From contig SKCR01019523.1 in assembly GCA_019454045.1 (NCBI GenBank), positions 1 through 64,000 of the forward strand: a stretch of 64,000 bases of DNA. Direction: 5' to 3'. The notes below the pieces were generated by a model. The model ran no database searches, had not been told where the DNA came from, and was given only the letters and a program-made list of their open reading frames with translations. Both the position numbers and the translations under genes were made by a program. This stretch comes from Zanthoxylum bungeanum (Eukaryota; Streptophyta; Magnoliopsida; Sapindales; Rutaceae). Numbering within the stretch: position 1 is the first letter of the stretch; each line of letters begins with the position of its first letter. This document shows, one piece after another, positions 36,006 to 47,737 of the stretch.

Positions 36006-37301
36006 ATGGAACACTATTGGGAGATTGAAAGATTACAAGCTTTACTCGAAAATACACCCCAAATCTGGGAGCAACAGTCTGATTTTCTGAGGCCTGTTGT
36101 CCAGCCAACAACTATCACTGGATGCCAGAACCAAGCGATACCATATTTTCTCAACAAGACGCAATGAGGAGATGTGACATATGTAATGGTAACCACCCTA
36201 GAGATTATTGCGAATACAACTACCATCCAGGGTGGCAGAGCTATCAAGATCCTTCATGGTATGACGAGCCATCACATTTCACAGAACCATATTTTCCATC
36301 TTATCCACCACCCACCTACAATGATCTTCATCAACAATCAGAACAATCAGAAAAAGATCAGATGATTGACATCCTCAAAGATGTATTCAAGAAACGAGAA
36401 GAAAAGATGGATACAATGCTTGAAACATTGCAGAATCAACTCGAAAGTATTCAGAGTCAATCAGGATCCATTCAGAGGAGAACAGATCAAGTGAGGCAAT
36501 TAACAGAAAACCAGAACTATATACCTCAAGGACCATTTTCAGATGACATTGATGAAGCCTTAGAGTACCAAGCATTTCACGATGACACTTTAGAAAAGGA
36601 GGAGGCTGAGCAGTATCCGAAATTTGAGGTATTAGTTCGGGAACCCAAACCAGCGAAGTCTCAATTTGATTTTTATTATTCAGATTCTGACGAGGATGAA
36701 GCTGAGCTGTTAGTACCAATTGCACCAACAAAGGAGGATGAAACTTTTCAGCCTCAAAATGAAGATCTTGGAGAATGCTTTGCACAAATGTTTGAAGAAG
36801 ATCTAACTGAGTCAATCACATCAGCCTCAAAGGATGAAGACCTAATGTCATACACATCTTTACATCCTCACGTTGATACTTCTGGAGCATGCATTTCACA
36901 GATGACATATGAAGAATTGAATACGGAAAATTTAAAATACTTTTGTGAAGAAAATCTGGAGCAAGAAACAGAGCAAATGGAGGAGAAAAAAGTCAGACCA
37001 AATTGAAGATCCAGAGAATTCAGGCGAGACATCACTATTTTGGGGAGTATAAATCAAAGATATCACCCAGAAGCTTGACAGAATGGAACTTTCATTCAAA
37101 GTCAAGCACCATAAAAGACCTCCTGATTTTCTTTCTTTCTTTTCAGGAACCACTGGAGCAACAAAGGTTAAAAATATGGCACACGCACTGAATGGGACAA
37201 AACTCTTTTTGCCACTTTACTGTTGGAAGAGACCCTTCAAAAGCAACGCTCATTGGATTGTCTTTAATCGGACATCCAAAACGACATTGAAACCTCCTTA
37301 A
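36006..37301 (+). pseudogene. F unit 2 ORF1, zinc-knuckle and acidic protein of unknown function
   Basis: Best-preserved copy. A one-base loss near 36103 (CCAGCCAACAAC, where units 1 and 3 have one more C) separates the first 33 codons from an open frame of 294 codons starting at 36122. That frame includes the CDICNGNHPRDYC knuckle, the coiled-coil-like stretch and the DSDEDEAELL acidic segment. A second slip near 36988 (AAAAAAG) moves the rest (37083-37301, ending RTSKTTLKPP) into another frame. No homology to a named family is claimed. A gag-like nucleocapsid role is inferred from the knuckle and the position. Confidence 0.65.
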
Positions 37302-37831
37302 CAGATTTCATTCACATCTAGCAGAAGACGAAAAATTTAGCGCTAGCAGGGAGGCAACCCATGCAATTTGTTGTAATTTCTGTTTTTATATTTTGTGTAT
37401 ACATGTTGTAGAGTTTTTAATTTTGTGAGTTATTTTTTGTAGGGAAAAATACAAATGGAGCATTTTAAGACATAATGAATGGTGATTGGCAATCACAAAG
37501 ATGAGAACCAATTCATTAGCGATGGCTGAGTAAGAAATGAAATCTTGAGACGCATCCTAATGGATTTATATACCAAACGAGTGGCGTATTGCGTACACAA
37601 TTCTGTTGCCTTAATTATTGCTTTGATTCACTTTTCTGTTGTAATTATCTTTATTTTCGTAGACAGGATCCAGACTTTTTTGACATTTCATGATTTCTTT
37701 TATTATTTAGCTAACAATCGTCCTTTGGAAGATACTAGTGCTATTATTACTCACCCTTTTTCAGGTACTATAATTCAGCTCATTATTGCACTTTTGAAGG
37801 CATCCAGAGTTGAGAAAGAAATACATAAAAA
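37302..37831 (+). other. F unit 2 spacer between ORF1 and LOG
   Basis: No gene. Starts with the motif 'gcgctagcagggaggcaacc' (about 37339-37358), which element B also has. An open frame at 37545-37913 runs into LOG in another phase and looks incidental. The last part, with GCATCCAGAGTTGAGAAAG just before the ATG, may be LOG 5'UTR. Confidence 0.5.
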
Positions 37832-38485
37832 ATGGAAGCCACTTCAAGAAGACGAGTTGAAAACATATGTGTGTTTTGCGTTAGTAGTGTTGGTGTTAAG
37901 CCACAATACGTAGAAGCAGCACAAGAATTAGGTCGAGTCTTAGCTGCAAGGAATATGCACTTAGTATATGGCGGAGGCAATCTTGGACTTATGGGGATCG
38001 TTTCAAAGGCCGTAAAGGAGGGAGGCAATCATGTTTTGGGAATCATCCAAAAACCCTTGGCAGAGGCAAATCTTATTGAACCATCAAACGGAGAGGAACT
38101 GATCATGCCAGGTATGTCTTAACGTTTGGTAGAAATGATTAACCATGCTGATGCTTTTATTGTTTTGCCAGGTGGCTTGGGTACATTGGAGGAAATTTTT
38201 ATTGTGCTATCTTGGGTGAACCTGAATATACACCAGAAACTGCTTGGACTGTACAACGTTGAAGGATTTTATGATTTTCTTTGTGTGTTTCTTGATGATG
38301 CTCGGAGAAATGGGTTCGTGTCAAAACCTATGAAAGAACTCCTCTTCACTGCCAGAACTGCTCCAGATCTAATAGACCAACTTTTAGCCTATGAACCACA
38401 AGTTGACCCTATCCTTTCAAAAATAAATTGGTCTGAGGACAATCGTGGTAAGAGGTGTCGGATTAATCTGGATCTTAACATTTAA
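37832..38485 (+). pseudogene. LOG-like: LOG-like cytokinin riboside 5'-monophosphate phosphoribohydrolase, F unit 2 copy
   Basis: LOG enzymes release active free-base cytokinin from its riboside monophosphate in one step. The frame is 217 codons without an intron, near the usual plant LOG length. Residues visible: N-terminal CVFC-SSVG Rossmann start (residues 12-20), YGGGNLGLMG at 46-55 (nucleotide binding), R98, and the family signature PGGLGTLEE at 113-121 ending in E121; R98 and E121 correspond by position to residues reported as essential in plant LOG. A single in-frame TAA (38120-38122) replaces codon 97, which is Glu in copy 3. The usual stop TAA follows DLNI. It lies between ORF1 and a conserved hairpin inside element F, so it is cargo and not a chromosomal gene in its own setting. 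Family assignment is firm; substrate and expression are inference. Confidence 0.92.
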
Positions 38486-38545
38486 TTTCCTGTAGAATTT
38501 CAGCTAACCAGGTAAGACCTTCTAAACTCATATTCTACTTTTTAA

Positions 38546-38563
38546 GACATTGGGGACAATGTC
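38546..38563 (+). other. Conserved hairpin plus internal purine tract, F unit 2
   Basis: GACATTGGGGACAATGTC followed by GGTTTGGGGGAGGG, as in units 1 and 3. Confidence 0.6.
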
Positions 38564-39796
38564 TCATTTAGGTTTGGGGGAGGGAATTAGTTGATTGGTA
38601 CCATTTTTTTAGTTTGTGTGTTGTTTTTTATTTTTAGTCCGAAATTTTTCGAAAAATACAAAAAAAAAATTGAAAATTTTTCAAAAATTACAAAAACATA
38701 TTTTGTATTTTGTGTTTTTATTTTGACTAAAATGGTGAAATTGTTAAGAGATAGCTGAGTAAGGAGTTTCCACTCCTGAGACGTATCTCAAACTTATTTC
38801 GGAACAAGTTAATTTTTGTTTATTTCCTTTTAAATTATTTAATTTGTAAATTTTCCATAAAATGGACTAAAATGGATCTTCATATTCTTAGTTGGCAGGT
38901 ATTATCAACATGCATATAGTAACATAAGGACATAAGCTATAATTGAAAAGTTTTAATATTCAGTGCTCTAGTTTAATTAGAGGAAGCATCTCAAAAAGCA
39001 ATGGAGTAAAAAAAAAAAAGATCCGAGTTATTAAGTCTGTAAGGGTGTTTTAACACCTAGTGCCATAAAACCAACTGGTTTAGGAGTCACTGGCCCAAAG
39101 CTCATTACATGGATCAAAGATGCTGCAAAAATATATATATCTAAAGTCTGAGTACATAAGTCCGTATGGGTATCTTAACACCTGATGCCCTAAAGCCAAC
39201 TGGTTTGTGAGCCACCGACCCAACACTCGCTACATAGATGGAAGATATTGTATATAAATAAAAAAAAATCAAAGAAAAAAATCAGAAATATCAGAAAAAT
39301 TATTCCATTGCTACAAAAAAGGTGTGAAATCTTATAGAACTTTAGGACAAAAATATTACTCTCTTATCAACTGCACTTGTGACTGTTGTGGACAAAAATG
39401 AGTTGATTAATATTTTTTCGGCTGTGCATATGGAGAATGGTAAATATAATCAGAGAATTTACATATTCAGTAATTTAGAAAGAAAGAAAACAACTAGTAA
39501 CTTGGAGTAGAAGTTTCACCTGATTAGTCACAAACTTCTTTATTCTCTTTTCTCTTGCCTTTTTTCTTTTGTGTGCGTTAGTTTTATTATTTTTTTACTT
39601 TTGTAAAATGTTTGTGGGTATCGTTGATGTAAGCCCTCACGAGACTATAACTCGTCCACTAGGGACACCTAGGGGTTTAAAGGCTTGTTGCATATGCTAA
39701 ATGCAACTGTGATCCCTACAAAAGTGGCTTGTGTTTTTATTTTAATTGTTCTCTTATTTTTATTTTATTGTTTTTTTCGAGGACTAGCAAAATTTT
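38564..39796 (+). other. F unit 2 3' untranslated interval
   Basis: No gene. Collinear with 32565-33789, including both 'AACACCTRRTGCC' blocks. Confidence 0.55.
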
Positions 39797-39808
39797 AGTT
39801 TGGGGGTG
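39797..39808 (+). other. Polypurine tract before F LTR3
   Basis: TAGTTTGGGGGTG-like run ending at the TGATGAGCGG start. Confidence 0.75.
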
Positions 39809-41868
39809 TGATGAGCGGAAAATATATCAATATTTACCGCCCCTTTTACTTAATATTTTGTTTAGTTTCTCGGGTTTGATGAACATTTTGATGTGTTTTA
39901 GTTTATTTTACAGATAAAATAATATTGGGACACAATGAAATCATTTAGGACGAAATTTGGGTCAAATAAGGGCAAAAATGGACTTGACATATTAATTTTG
40001 GAGACTGGAAACTTGAAAGGGCGTTTTAACGAAGTGCAGTTTTGGAAATTCCAGTTTTGTGCATCTGTCGTATTTTGGGCATAAAGTTTTACTCCGATAT
40101 CGGATAGATCTGATTCAAGTTCCATATTAAATAAGACTCAAAGATCTACAACTGTTAAAGACAAAATAATTTCGAATTTTGAAGATTTCATGCCCGAAAT
40201 TGATGAACCATCCAGAAGTGTGTTGTCTGTAATTATTAAAGTCATTTTCAATCATTTTCAAAGCAAAAAATATATAATAAATAAATAATAAAAATTATCA
40301 AATCACCACCAAACATGATAATCAATTAGTGGAGCAATTAGTAATGGATTTGGTAGAGTAATTATTGGAGCAATTAGTGGAGCAATTAATAATAGATTTG
40401 GTGGATGATTTGATGGAGGCAAAAGTTTGCCTATAAATACCAAACCATTTCATTTGTACATTCATACTTTCTTCTAAGGAATTCCTTAAGAATACTAAGA
40501 AGATTGTATCTTGTTTGTTTATTTACAGCTTTTAGTAATTAATTTCCGCTTTCGCACTTTCTTTTCTTAACTTTTCAGTTTTTACTTTCCGCAATTTACT
40601 TTTACGCACAGTAATTTACTTTCTTACTTTTTACAGTTTTTACTACTCACCATGAAGAGGTAACTTCCCCAGCTAGGGTGAAAGGTAATTCTTTTACTGT
40701 TATTATTTAGATTAATCTCCCTTAAAAATAATATATTCACTATTTAAAATATTGACTTAAAAATGATACCGCCATATTGGTCGGTTGGTAATTCATTTTA
40801 ATCTGGTTTAAACCTGACTAATCAAGGATACCGCGAGATTGGTCGGTTGGTAATTAAATTTTCTTACCGCTTATATGGCAGGTTTATTTTGGTTCTGCCT
40901 TTATGGATGGTTGGACTTAATTTGACTTAATCAGGTTACCGCCTATTTGGCTGGTTGGTAAAATAATCACTAGTTAATATATTATATTAAAGGAGATATC
41001 TAAATAGTAAATAGTAAAAGTTGATCATTTTACCTTAGCATTTTATTTTACTTTTCAGCTTTTATTTTATGTCTTTTACTTTTCAGCATTTTTACTTTAT
41101 GTCTTTTACTTTTAAGTTTTTACTAGCCTTAATTATGTGTTAGTTATCTGGGGTTGTGACGAATTCTAATATCACCGTTTATAATGGGTTATTTTATAGT
41201 TTGGGTAATTTAAAGTTTACTTATTAAGTCTTAATCTTAGTGCTTCTTGTTGTTTCATCACCAATAATATTGATGTGGTAAATCTAAAATGAACTAGACA
41301 TAGGGATTTTAGGTTTCAACCTTAGACTTATTAGCCCACGATCTTCCTTGAGGATAGATAACCTTTTAATAGATTTCCTTACAGGATATACATATACCTG
41401 TTGGGCGGGGGTAGCCATAATTGGAACTTAAAATTAATGAATCCAGATAATTTGGTTGACATAGACATATGGTTCAATTGGGTTAAATTGGGTATTTGCG
41501 TATGACCATCGACAGAGGCTTTTGCATAATTTCGTGTTCCAGGTTAGTAAACTGATTTATTACACAAACATAAATAATCACTTCATCTTTTAAAAGATAT
41601 TAGAATGATTTACAACCCTAGATCTTTGTTCTTTTGTTACTTTCTTAGTATTTTCTTTTGTCTTTTTATTTATTTATTTTTTTAGCAAATGTACAATCAA
41701 CCAAATCAATCAAGCAATCATTCTCTTCTCCCTCAATTAGATATCTGTAAATAAATATATTTAATAATTAATAACAACAGTAGGAATTAAGTCCTCGTGG
41801 GATCGATATTTTTATACTACTTGAACGATATGTGTGCTTATGTTATACGCGTGTGTTTACGCCGGTCA
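39809..41868 (+). repeat. F LTR3
   Basis: TGATGAGCGGAAAATATATC to CGCCGGTCA, about 2.06 kb, two 'ggtcggttggtaatt' blocks. Shared by units 2 and 3. Confidence 0.9.
40432..40439 (+). promoter_or_regulatory. TATA box of F LTR3
   Basis: TATAAATA. Confidence 0.6.
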
Positions 41869-41874
41869 AGTTTT

Positions 41875-41891
41875 TGGCGCCGTTGCCGGGG
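41875..41891 (+). other. Primer-binding site, F unit 3 (tRNA-Asp type)
   Basis: TGGCGCCGTTGCCGGGG, six bases after LTR3. Confidence 0.9.
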
Positions 41892-42004
41892 ACTTATTTT
41901 TCTTGAGTTATTAATTTTGAAGCTATCTAATGTACTTGTATCGAATTTTCATTATTTTTATCTGTAATTTTTATTTCTTTCTTTTTATTTCAGGTGCTTG
42001 AAAA

Positions 42005-43299
42005 ATGGAACACTACTGGGAGATTGAAAGATTACAAGCTTTACTCGAAAAATACACCCCAAATCTGGGAGCAACAGTCTGATTTTTTTAGGCCTGTTGT
42101 CCAGCCCAACAACTATCACTGGATGCCAGAACCAAGCGATACCATATTTTCTCAACAAGACGCAATGAGGAGATGTGACATATGTAATGGTAACCACCCT
42201 AGAGATTATTGCGAATACAACTACCATCCAGGGTGGCAGAGCTATCAAGATCCTTCATGGTATGACGAGCCATCACATTTCACAGAACCATATTTTCCAT
42301 CTTATCCACCACCCACCTACAATGATCTTCATCAACAATCAGAACAATCAGAAAAAGATCAGATGATTGACATGCTCAAAGATGTATTCAAGAAACGAGA
42401 AGAAAAGATGGATGCAATGCTTGAAAATTGCAGAATCAACTCGAAAGTATTCAGAGACAATCAGGATCCATTCAGAGGAGAACTGATCAAGTGAGGCAAT
42501 TAACAGAAAACCAGAACTATATACCTCAAGGACCATTTTCAGATGACACTGATGAAGCCTTCGAGTACCAAGCATTTCACGATGACACTTTAGAAAAGGA
42601 GGAGGCTGAGCAGTATCCGGAATCTGAGGTATTAGTTCGGGAACCAAACCAGCGAAGTCTCAATTTAATTTTTATTATTCAGATTCTGACGAGGATGAAG
42701 CTGAGCTATTATTACCAATTGCACCAACAAAGGAGGATGAAACTTTTCAGCCTCAAAATAAAGATCTTGGAGAATGCTTTGCACAAATGTTTGAAGAAGA
42801 TCTATCTGAGTCAATCACATCAGCCTCAGAGGATGAAGACCTACTGTCATACACATATTTACTTCCTCACGTTGATACTTCCGGAGCATGCATTTCACAG
42901 ATGACAGATGAAGAATTGAATACGGAAAATTTATAAAACTTCTGTGAAGAAAATGTGGAGCAAGAAACAGAGCAAATGGAGTAGAAAAATGTCAGACCAA
43001 ATTGAAGATCCAGAGAATTCAGGTGAAACATCACTATTTTGTGCAGTGCATATCAAAGATATCACCCAGAAGCTTGACAGAATGGAACTTTCATTCAAAG
43101 TGAAGCACCATACAAGACCTCCTGATTTTCTTTCTTTCTTTTCAGGAACCACTGGAGCAACAAATGTTAAAAATGTGGCACACGCACTGAATGGGAAAAA
43201 CTCTTTTTGCCAATTTACCGTTGGAAGAGACCCTTCAAAAGCAACGCTCATGTGATTGTCTTTAATCGGACATCCAAAACGACATTGAAACCTCCTTAA
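42005..43299 (+). pseudogene. F unit 3 ORF1, zinc-knuckle and acidic protein of unknown function
   Basis: Same gene as 30013-31306 and 36006-37301. An extra A near 42047 shifts the frame early; the knuckle CDICNGNHPRDYC is open in the run 41994-42494. A two-base loss near 42425 and a one-base loss near 42645 shift it again. The conserved C-terminal block (PPDFLSFFSGTTG to SKTTLKPP) is split by a loss near 43195. Confidence 0.62.
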
Positions 43300-43829
43300 C
43301 GGATTTCATTCACGTCTAGCTGAAGACGAAAAATTTAGCGCTAGCAGGGAGGCAACCCATGCAATTTGTTGTAATTTCTGTCTTTATATTTTGTGTATAC
43401 ATGTTGTAGAGTTTTTAATTTTGTGTGTTATTTTTGTAGGGAAAAACACAAACGGAGCATTTTAAGACAGAAGGAATGGTGTTCGAAAATCACAAAGATG
43501 AGAACTAATTCATTAGCGATGTTTGAGTAAGGAATGAAATCTTGAGACGCATCTTAATGGATTTATATACCAAACGGGTGGCGTATTGCGTACACAATTC
43601 TTTTGCCTTAATTATTGATTTGATTCGTTTTTCTGTTGTAATTATCTTTATTTTCGTAGACAGGATCCATACTTTTTTGACATTTCATGATTTCTTTTAT
43701 TATTTAGCTAACAATCGTCCTTTGGAAGATACTGTTGCTATTATTACTCACCCTTTTTCAGGTACTATAAATTCAGCCCATCATTGCACTTTTGAAGGCA
43801 TCCAGAGTTGAGAAAGAAATACATAAAAA

Positions 43830-44483
43830 ATGGAAGCCACTTCATGAAGACGAGTTGAAAACATCTGTGTGTTTTCCGGTAGTAGTGTTGGTGTTAAGCC
43901 ACAATACGTAGAAGCATCCTAAGAATTAGGTCGAGTCTTAGCTGCAAGGAATATGCACTTAATATATGGCGGAGGCAATCTTGGACTTATGAGGATCGTT
44001 TCAAAGGCCGTAAAGAATGGAGGCAATCACGTTTTGGGAATCATCTCAAAACCCTTGGCAGAGGCAAATCTTATTGAACCATAAAACGGAGAGGAACTGA
44101 TCATGCCAGGTATGTCTGAACGTTTGGTAGAAATGATTAACCATGCTGATGCTTTTATTGTTTTGCCAGGTGGCTTGGGTACATTGGAGGAAATTTTTAT
44201 TGTGCTATCTTGGGTGAACCTGAACATACACCAGAAACTGCTTGGACTGTACAACGTTGAAGGATTTTATGATTTTCTTTGTGTGTTTCTTGATGATGCT
44301 CGGAGAAATGGGTTTGTGTCAAAACCTATGAAAGAACTCCTCTTCACTGCCAGAACTGCTCCAAATCTAATAGACCAACTTTTAGCCTATGAACCACAAG
44401 TTGACCATATCCTTTCAAAAATAAATTGGTCTGAGGACGATCGTGGTAAGAGGCGTCGGATTAATCTGGATCTTAACATTTAA
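43830..44483 (+). pseudogene. LOG-like: LOG-like cytokinin riboside 5'-monophosphate phosphoribohydrolase, F unit 3 copy
   Basis: Exactly the same length as the unit 2 copy (654 bases), so no net frameshift. Three stops break it: TGA at codon 6 (43845-43847), TAA at codon 31 (43920-43922) and TAA at codon 85 (44082-44084). The half with the catalytic signature (MSERLVEM and PGGLGTLEE) is open from 44103 to the natural TAA. Copy 2 has sense codons at all three broken positions, and copy 3 has Glu where copy 2 has its only stop. No intron, as in the others. Confidence 0.92.
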
Positions 44484-44543
44484 TTTCCTGTAGAATTTCA
44501 GCTAACCATGTACGACCTTCTAAACTAATATTCTATTTTTTAA

Positions 44544-44561
44544 GACATTGGGGACAATGTC
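44544..44561 (+). other. Conserved hairpin plus internal purine tract, F unit 3
   Basis: GACATTGGGGACAATGTC followed by GGTTTGGGGGAGGG. Confidence 0.6.
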
Positions 44562-45367
44562 TCATTTAGGTTTGGGGGAGGGAATTAGTTGATCGGTACC
44601 TTGTTTTTAGTTTATGTGTTGATTTTATTTTTAGTCCAAAATTTTTCGAAAAATACAAAAAAAAATTGAAATTTTTTCAAAAATTACAAAAAATATTTTG
44701 TGTTTTTATTTTGACTAAAAGGGTGAAATTGGTAAGAGATAGCTGAGTAAGGAGTTTCCACTCCTGAGACGTATCTTGATGAGTGGTATTTATACCACTA
44801 TTTCCCACTCATTTGACCTAATATTTTGTATTGTTTCTCGAGATTTATGAACATTTTGTTGTTATTTTGCAGATAAATAAAGTTTGGACAGCACTGGAGG
44901 CAATTTGGGACAAAACCGGACAAAAATGCACCAACTGGGATATTTATGTCTTCTGCGCGTCGCGCCGCTCAAAGCTTTGGCGTCGCGACGCCCAACGTGC
45001 GCCGAATCTGCTAAAATGCGCCGGGGTCAACGGGGTCAGAATCTGAAAAGTTGACTTTGCTAACGTGCGCCGTGCCACGTGTCACCATCACATAAGACTT
45101 GCTAACTTGCGCTGCCACGTGTCATCATCTCAACGGTGTCGACAATCATCATCTATGCTAACGTGCGCCAGGACACGTGTCGATATCTCAACGATTTGCT
45201 AAAATGTGCCTCTGCCACGTGTCACGATCTGATGCTGCCGACAATCAACTTCAGCGTGACGTAAGCGATGACATCATGAACAGTGCCACGTCATCGGATA
45301 AGGATCTGATCTCTTAGCCGCCTTGCCACGTGTCAAGCCGTTATTGAGCCACGTTGAACTGTAGCGC

Positions 45368-45402
45368 GCGTCGCGACGCTAAAGGCTTTAGCGTCGCGAC
45401 GC
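45368..45402. repeat. Perfect GC-rich palindrome in LTR G
   Basis: Arm GCGTCGCGACGCTAAAG and its exact inverse, separated by one G (17-bp arms), 19 bp upstream of the TATA box. A looser version (GGCGTCGCGACGCC) lies near 44978. Confidence 0.85.
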
Positions 45403-45420
45403 AAAACCGCCATCCGCGCC

Positions 45421-45428
45421 TATAAATA
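45421..45428 (+). promoter_or_regulatory. TATA box of LTR G
   Basis: TATAAATA just downstream of the 35-bp palindrome. Confidence 0.6.
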
Positions 45429-45709
45429 GAGCGCGAGGGTTCAGTTTATGTTGTACCATTTCCTCTCCCAAATCCTATGTAATTAGGGAGTTCTTCTCTC
45501 TCTAACTTTCTTTTAATAAAGTTTTGTAATTTTTAATTACGTTCTGTAAAAATAATAATTTACTTTCTTTATTTTACAGTTTTTACTACTCATTATGAGG
45601 AGGTAACTTCCCTCTGTTAAGGTAAAAGGTAATTCTTTTACTATTACTTCTTAGATTATTCTCCCATAATTATAATATATTCAAGTTTTAAATTGGACTT
45701 AATAAGGAT

Positions 45710-45950
45710 ACCGCCAGACTGGTCGGTTGGTAATGTTATTCCGCCTATATGGCTGGTTTATTTTAAATTCCGCCTTTATGGCTGGTTTATTTTAAATTCC
45801 TCCTTTATGGCTGGTTTATTTTCATTCCGCCTATATGGCTGGTTATTTTGATTCCGCCTTTATGGCTGGTTGTTTTTAAAATGATTCCGCCTTTATGGCT
45901 GGTTGTTTTTAAACTGATTAAATCAAGATACCGCCTATATGGCTGGATGA
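45710..45950 (+). repeat. Tandem block in LTR G
   Basis: About seven units of 'ccgcctttatggctggtt' with spacers of variable length. F LTRs have the same words in fewer copies. Confidence 0.8.
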
Positions 45951-46882
45951 AAATGTTTTGCAAAACTTATATTATATTATGGGAGAAATCTAATTAGTAT
46001 ATAGTAGAAGTAATTCCTTTTTACCTTAGCAATTTTATTTTAATTCACTTTCAGCATTTATTTTACCACATTTACTTTATGCAATTTTATTTTAAGTCTT
46101 TTAAGTTTTTAGCCCTAGTTATCTAGGGTTGTGATGAATTTCAATTTAACTGGTTTATAAGGGTTAGATTATAGTTTGGGTAATTTAAAGATTTATTTAT
46201 TGAGTCTTAATCTTAAAGCTCTTTAATTAACTGGCCATTAATTAAATTGATTAGGTAAACTTAAAACGAACTAGACATAGGGATTTTAAGTTTAAGACCT
46301 TAGACTCAATAGCTCACGATCTTCCTTGAGGATAGATAACCCATTTAATAGATTTCCTTACAGGATAGGAATATACCTGTTAGGCGGGGGTAGCCATAAT
46401 TGGAACTTGAATTTAATGAATCTAGATAATTTGGTTGACATAGACATATGGTTCAATTAGATTATACTAGGTATTTGTAATTGACCATCGGAAGAGGCTT
46501 TTACATAATTTAGTGTTCCAGGTTATTAAATTGATATATTACCCAACTATAAGATAACTACTTCATCTTTTAAATAATATTGAAATAAGTCACAACCCTG
46601 GATAGTTTTTAATATTGAATTTCCTTAAAATCTACTTTTAAGTAATTTTATTTATTTGTCTTTAAATTTAGAATCGTCGCCTTTTTCCAACCAAATCAAA
46701 TCAATCTGTTAGATACCACCTTTTCCAACCAAATCAAATCAATCTGTTAGATACCAGTAAACAGTTAACCTCATAAAAATTAATAGAAAAGGTTTTAAGT
46801 CCTCGTGGGATCGATACTTTTTATACTACTTGAACGATACGTACGCTTGCGTTATACGTGTGTGTTTACGCCGGTCATATCT

Positions 46883-47737
46883 CAAACTTATTTCGGAACA
46901 AGTTAATTTTTCTTTATTTCCTTTTAAATTATTTAATTTGTAAATTCTCCATAAAACGGACTAAAATAGATCTTCATATGCTTAGTTGGCAGGTATTATC
47001 AACATGCATAGTAACATACGGACATAAGCTATAATTGAAAAGTTTGTATTATTCAGTGGTCTAGTTTAATTAGAGGAAGCATCTCAAAAAGCAATGGAGT
47101 AAAAAAAAAAAAGATCCGAGTTATTAAGTCTGTAAGGGTGTTTTAACACCTAGTGCCCCAAAACCAACTGGTTTGGGAGTCACTGGTCCAAAGCTCGTTA
47201 CATGGAACAAAGATGCTGCAAAAATATATATATCTGAAGTCTGAGTAATTAAGTCTGTAGGGGTATCTTAACATCGGGTGCCCTAAAGCCAACTGGTTTG
47301 GGAGCCATCGACCCAACACTCGCTACATAGACGGAAGATATTGTATATAAATAAAAAAAAAAATCAAAGATTAATATGGAAAATGGTAAATATAATCGGA
47401 GAATTTACATATTCAGTAATTTAGAAAGAAAGAAAACAACTAGTAACTTGGAGTAGAAGTTTCACCTGATTAGCCACAAACTTCTTTATTCTCTTTTCTC
47501 TTGCCTTTTTGCTTTTGTGTGCGTTAGTTTTATTATTTTTTACTTTTGTAAAATGATTGTGGGTATCGTTGCTGTAAGCTCTCACGAGACTATAACTCGT
47601 CCACTAGGGACACCTACGGGTTTAAAGGCTTGTTGCATATGCTAAATGCAACCGTGATCCCTAGGAAAGTGGCTTGGTTTAATTTTAATTATTTCTTATA
47701 TTTTATTTTGTTGTTTTGCTCGAGGACTAGCAAAATG
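46883..47737 (+). other. F unit 3 3' untranslated interval (after solo LTR G)
   Basis: Collinear with units 1 and 2, minus a short piece near 47367-47375 where the sequence jumps to ATATGGAAAATGG. No gene. Confidence 0.55.

Larger units (their letters stand above)
44777..46877 (+). repeat. Solo LTR G (Athila-like family related to F)
   Basis: TGATGAGTGGTATTTATACC to CGCCGGTCA, flanked by TATCT at 44772-44776 and 46878-46882. The unbroken target (GAGACGTATCTCAAACTTAT) can be read in units 1 and 2 (around 32780 and 38780). Its 3' half resembles F LTRs (GCGTTATACG, GCCGGTCA end). Unique parts are a GC-rich region with palindromes at 44955-45410 and a tandem block at 45710-45950. A 36-bp unit is duplicated at 46682-46757. 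Confidence 0.92.

Noticed and set aside
36387..36815. 142-codon minus-strand frame
   Set aside because: Antisense shadow of the ORF1 coding strand; the equivalent in unit 3 is different in length and frame.
37545..37913. 122-codon frame overlapping the LOG start
   Set aside because: Different phase from LOG, shorter and changed in unit 3, absent as a whole in unit 1; hydrophobic text from AT-rich spacer.
44831..45046. 71-codon frame in LTR G
   Set aside because: Lies in the upstream part of an LTR and reads through the GC palindrome region; no family resemblance.
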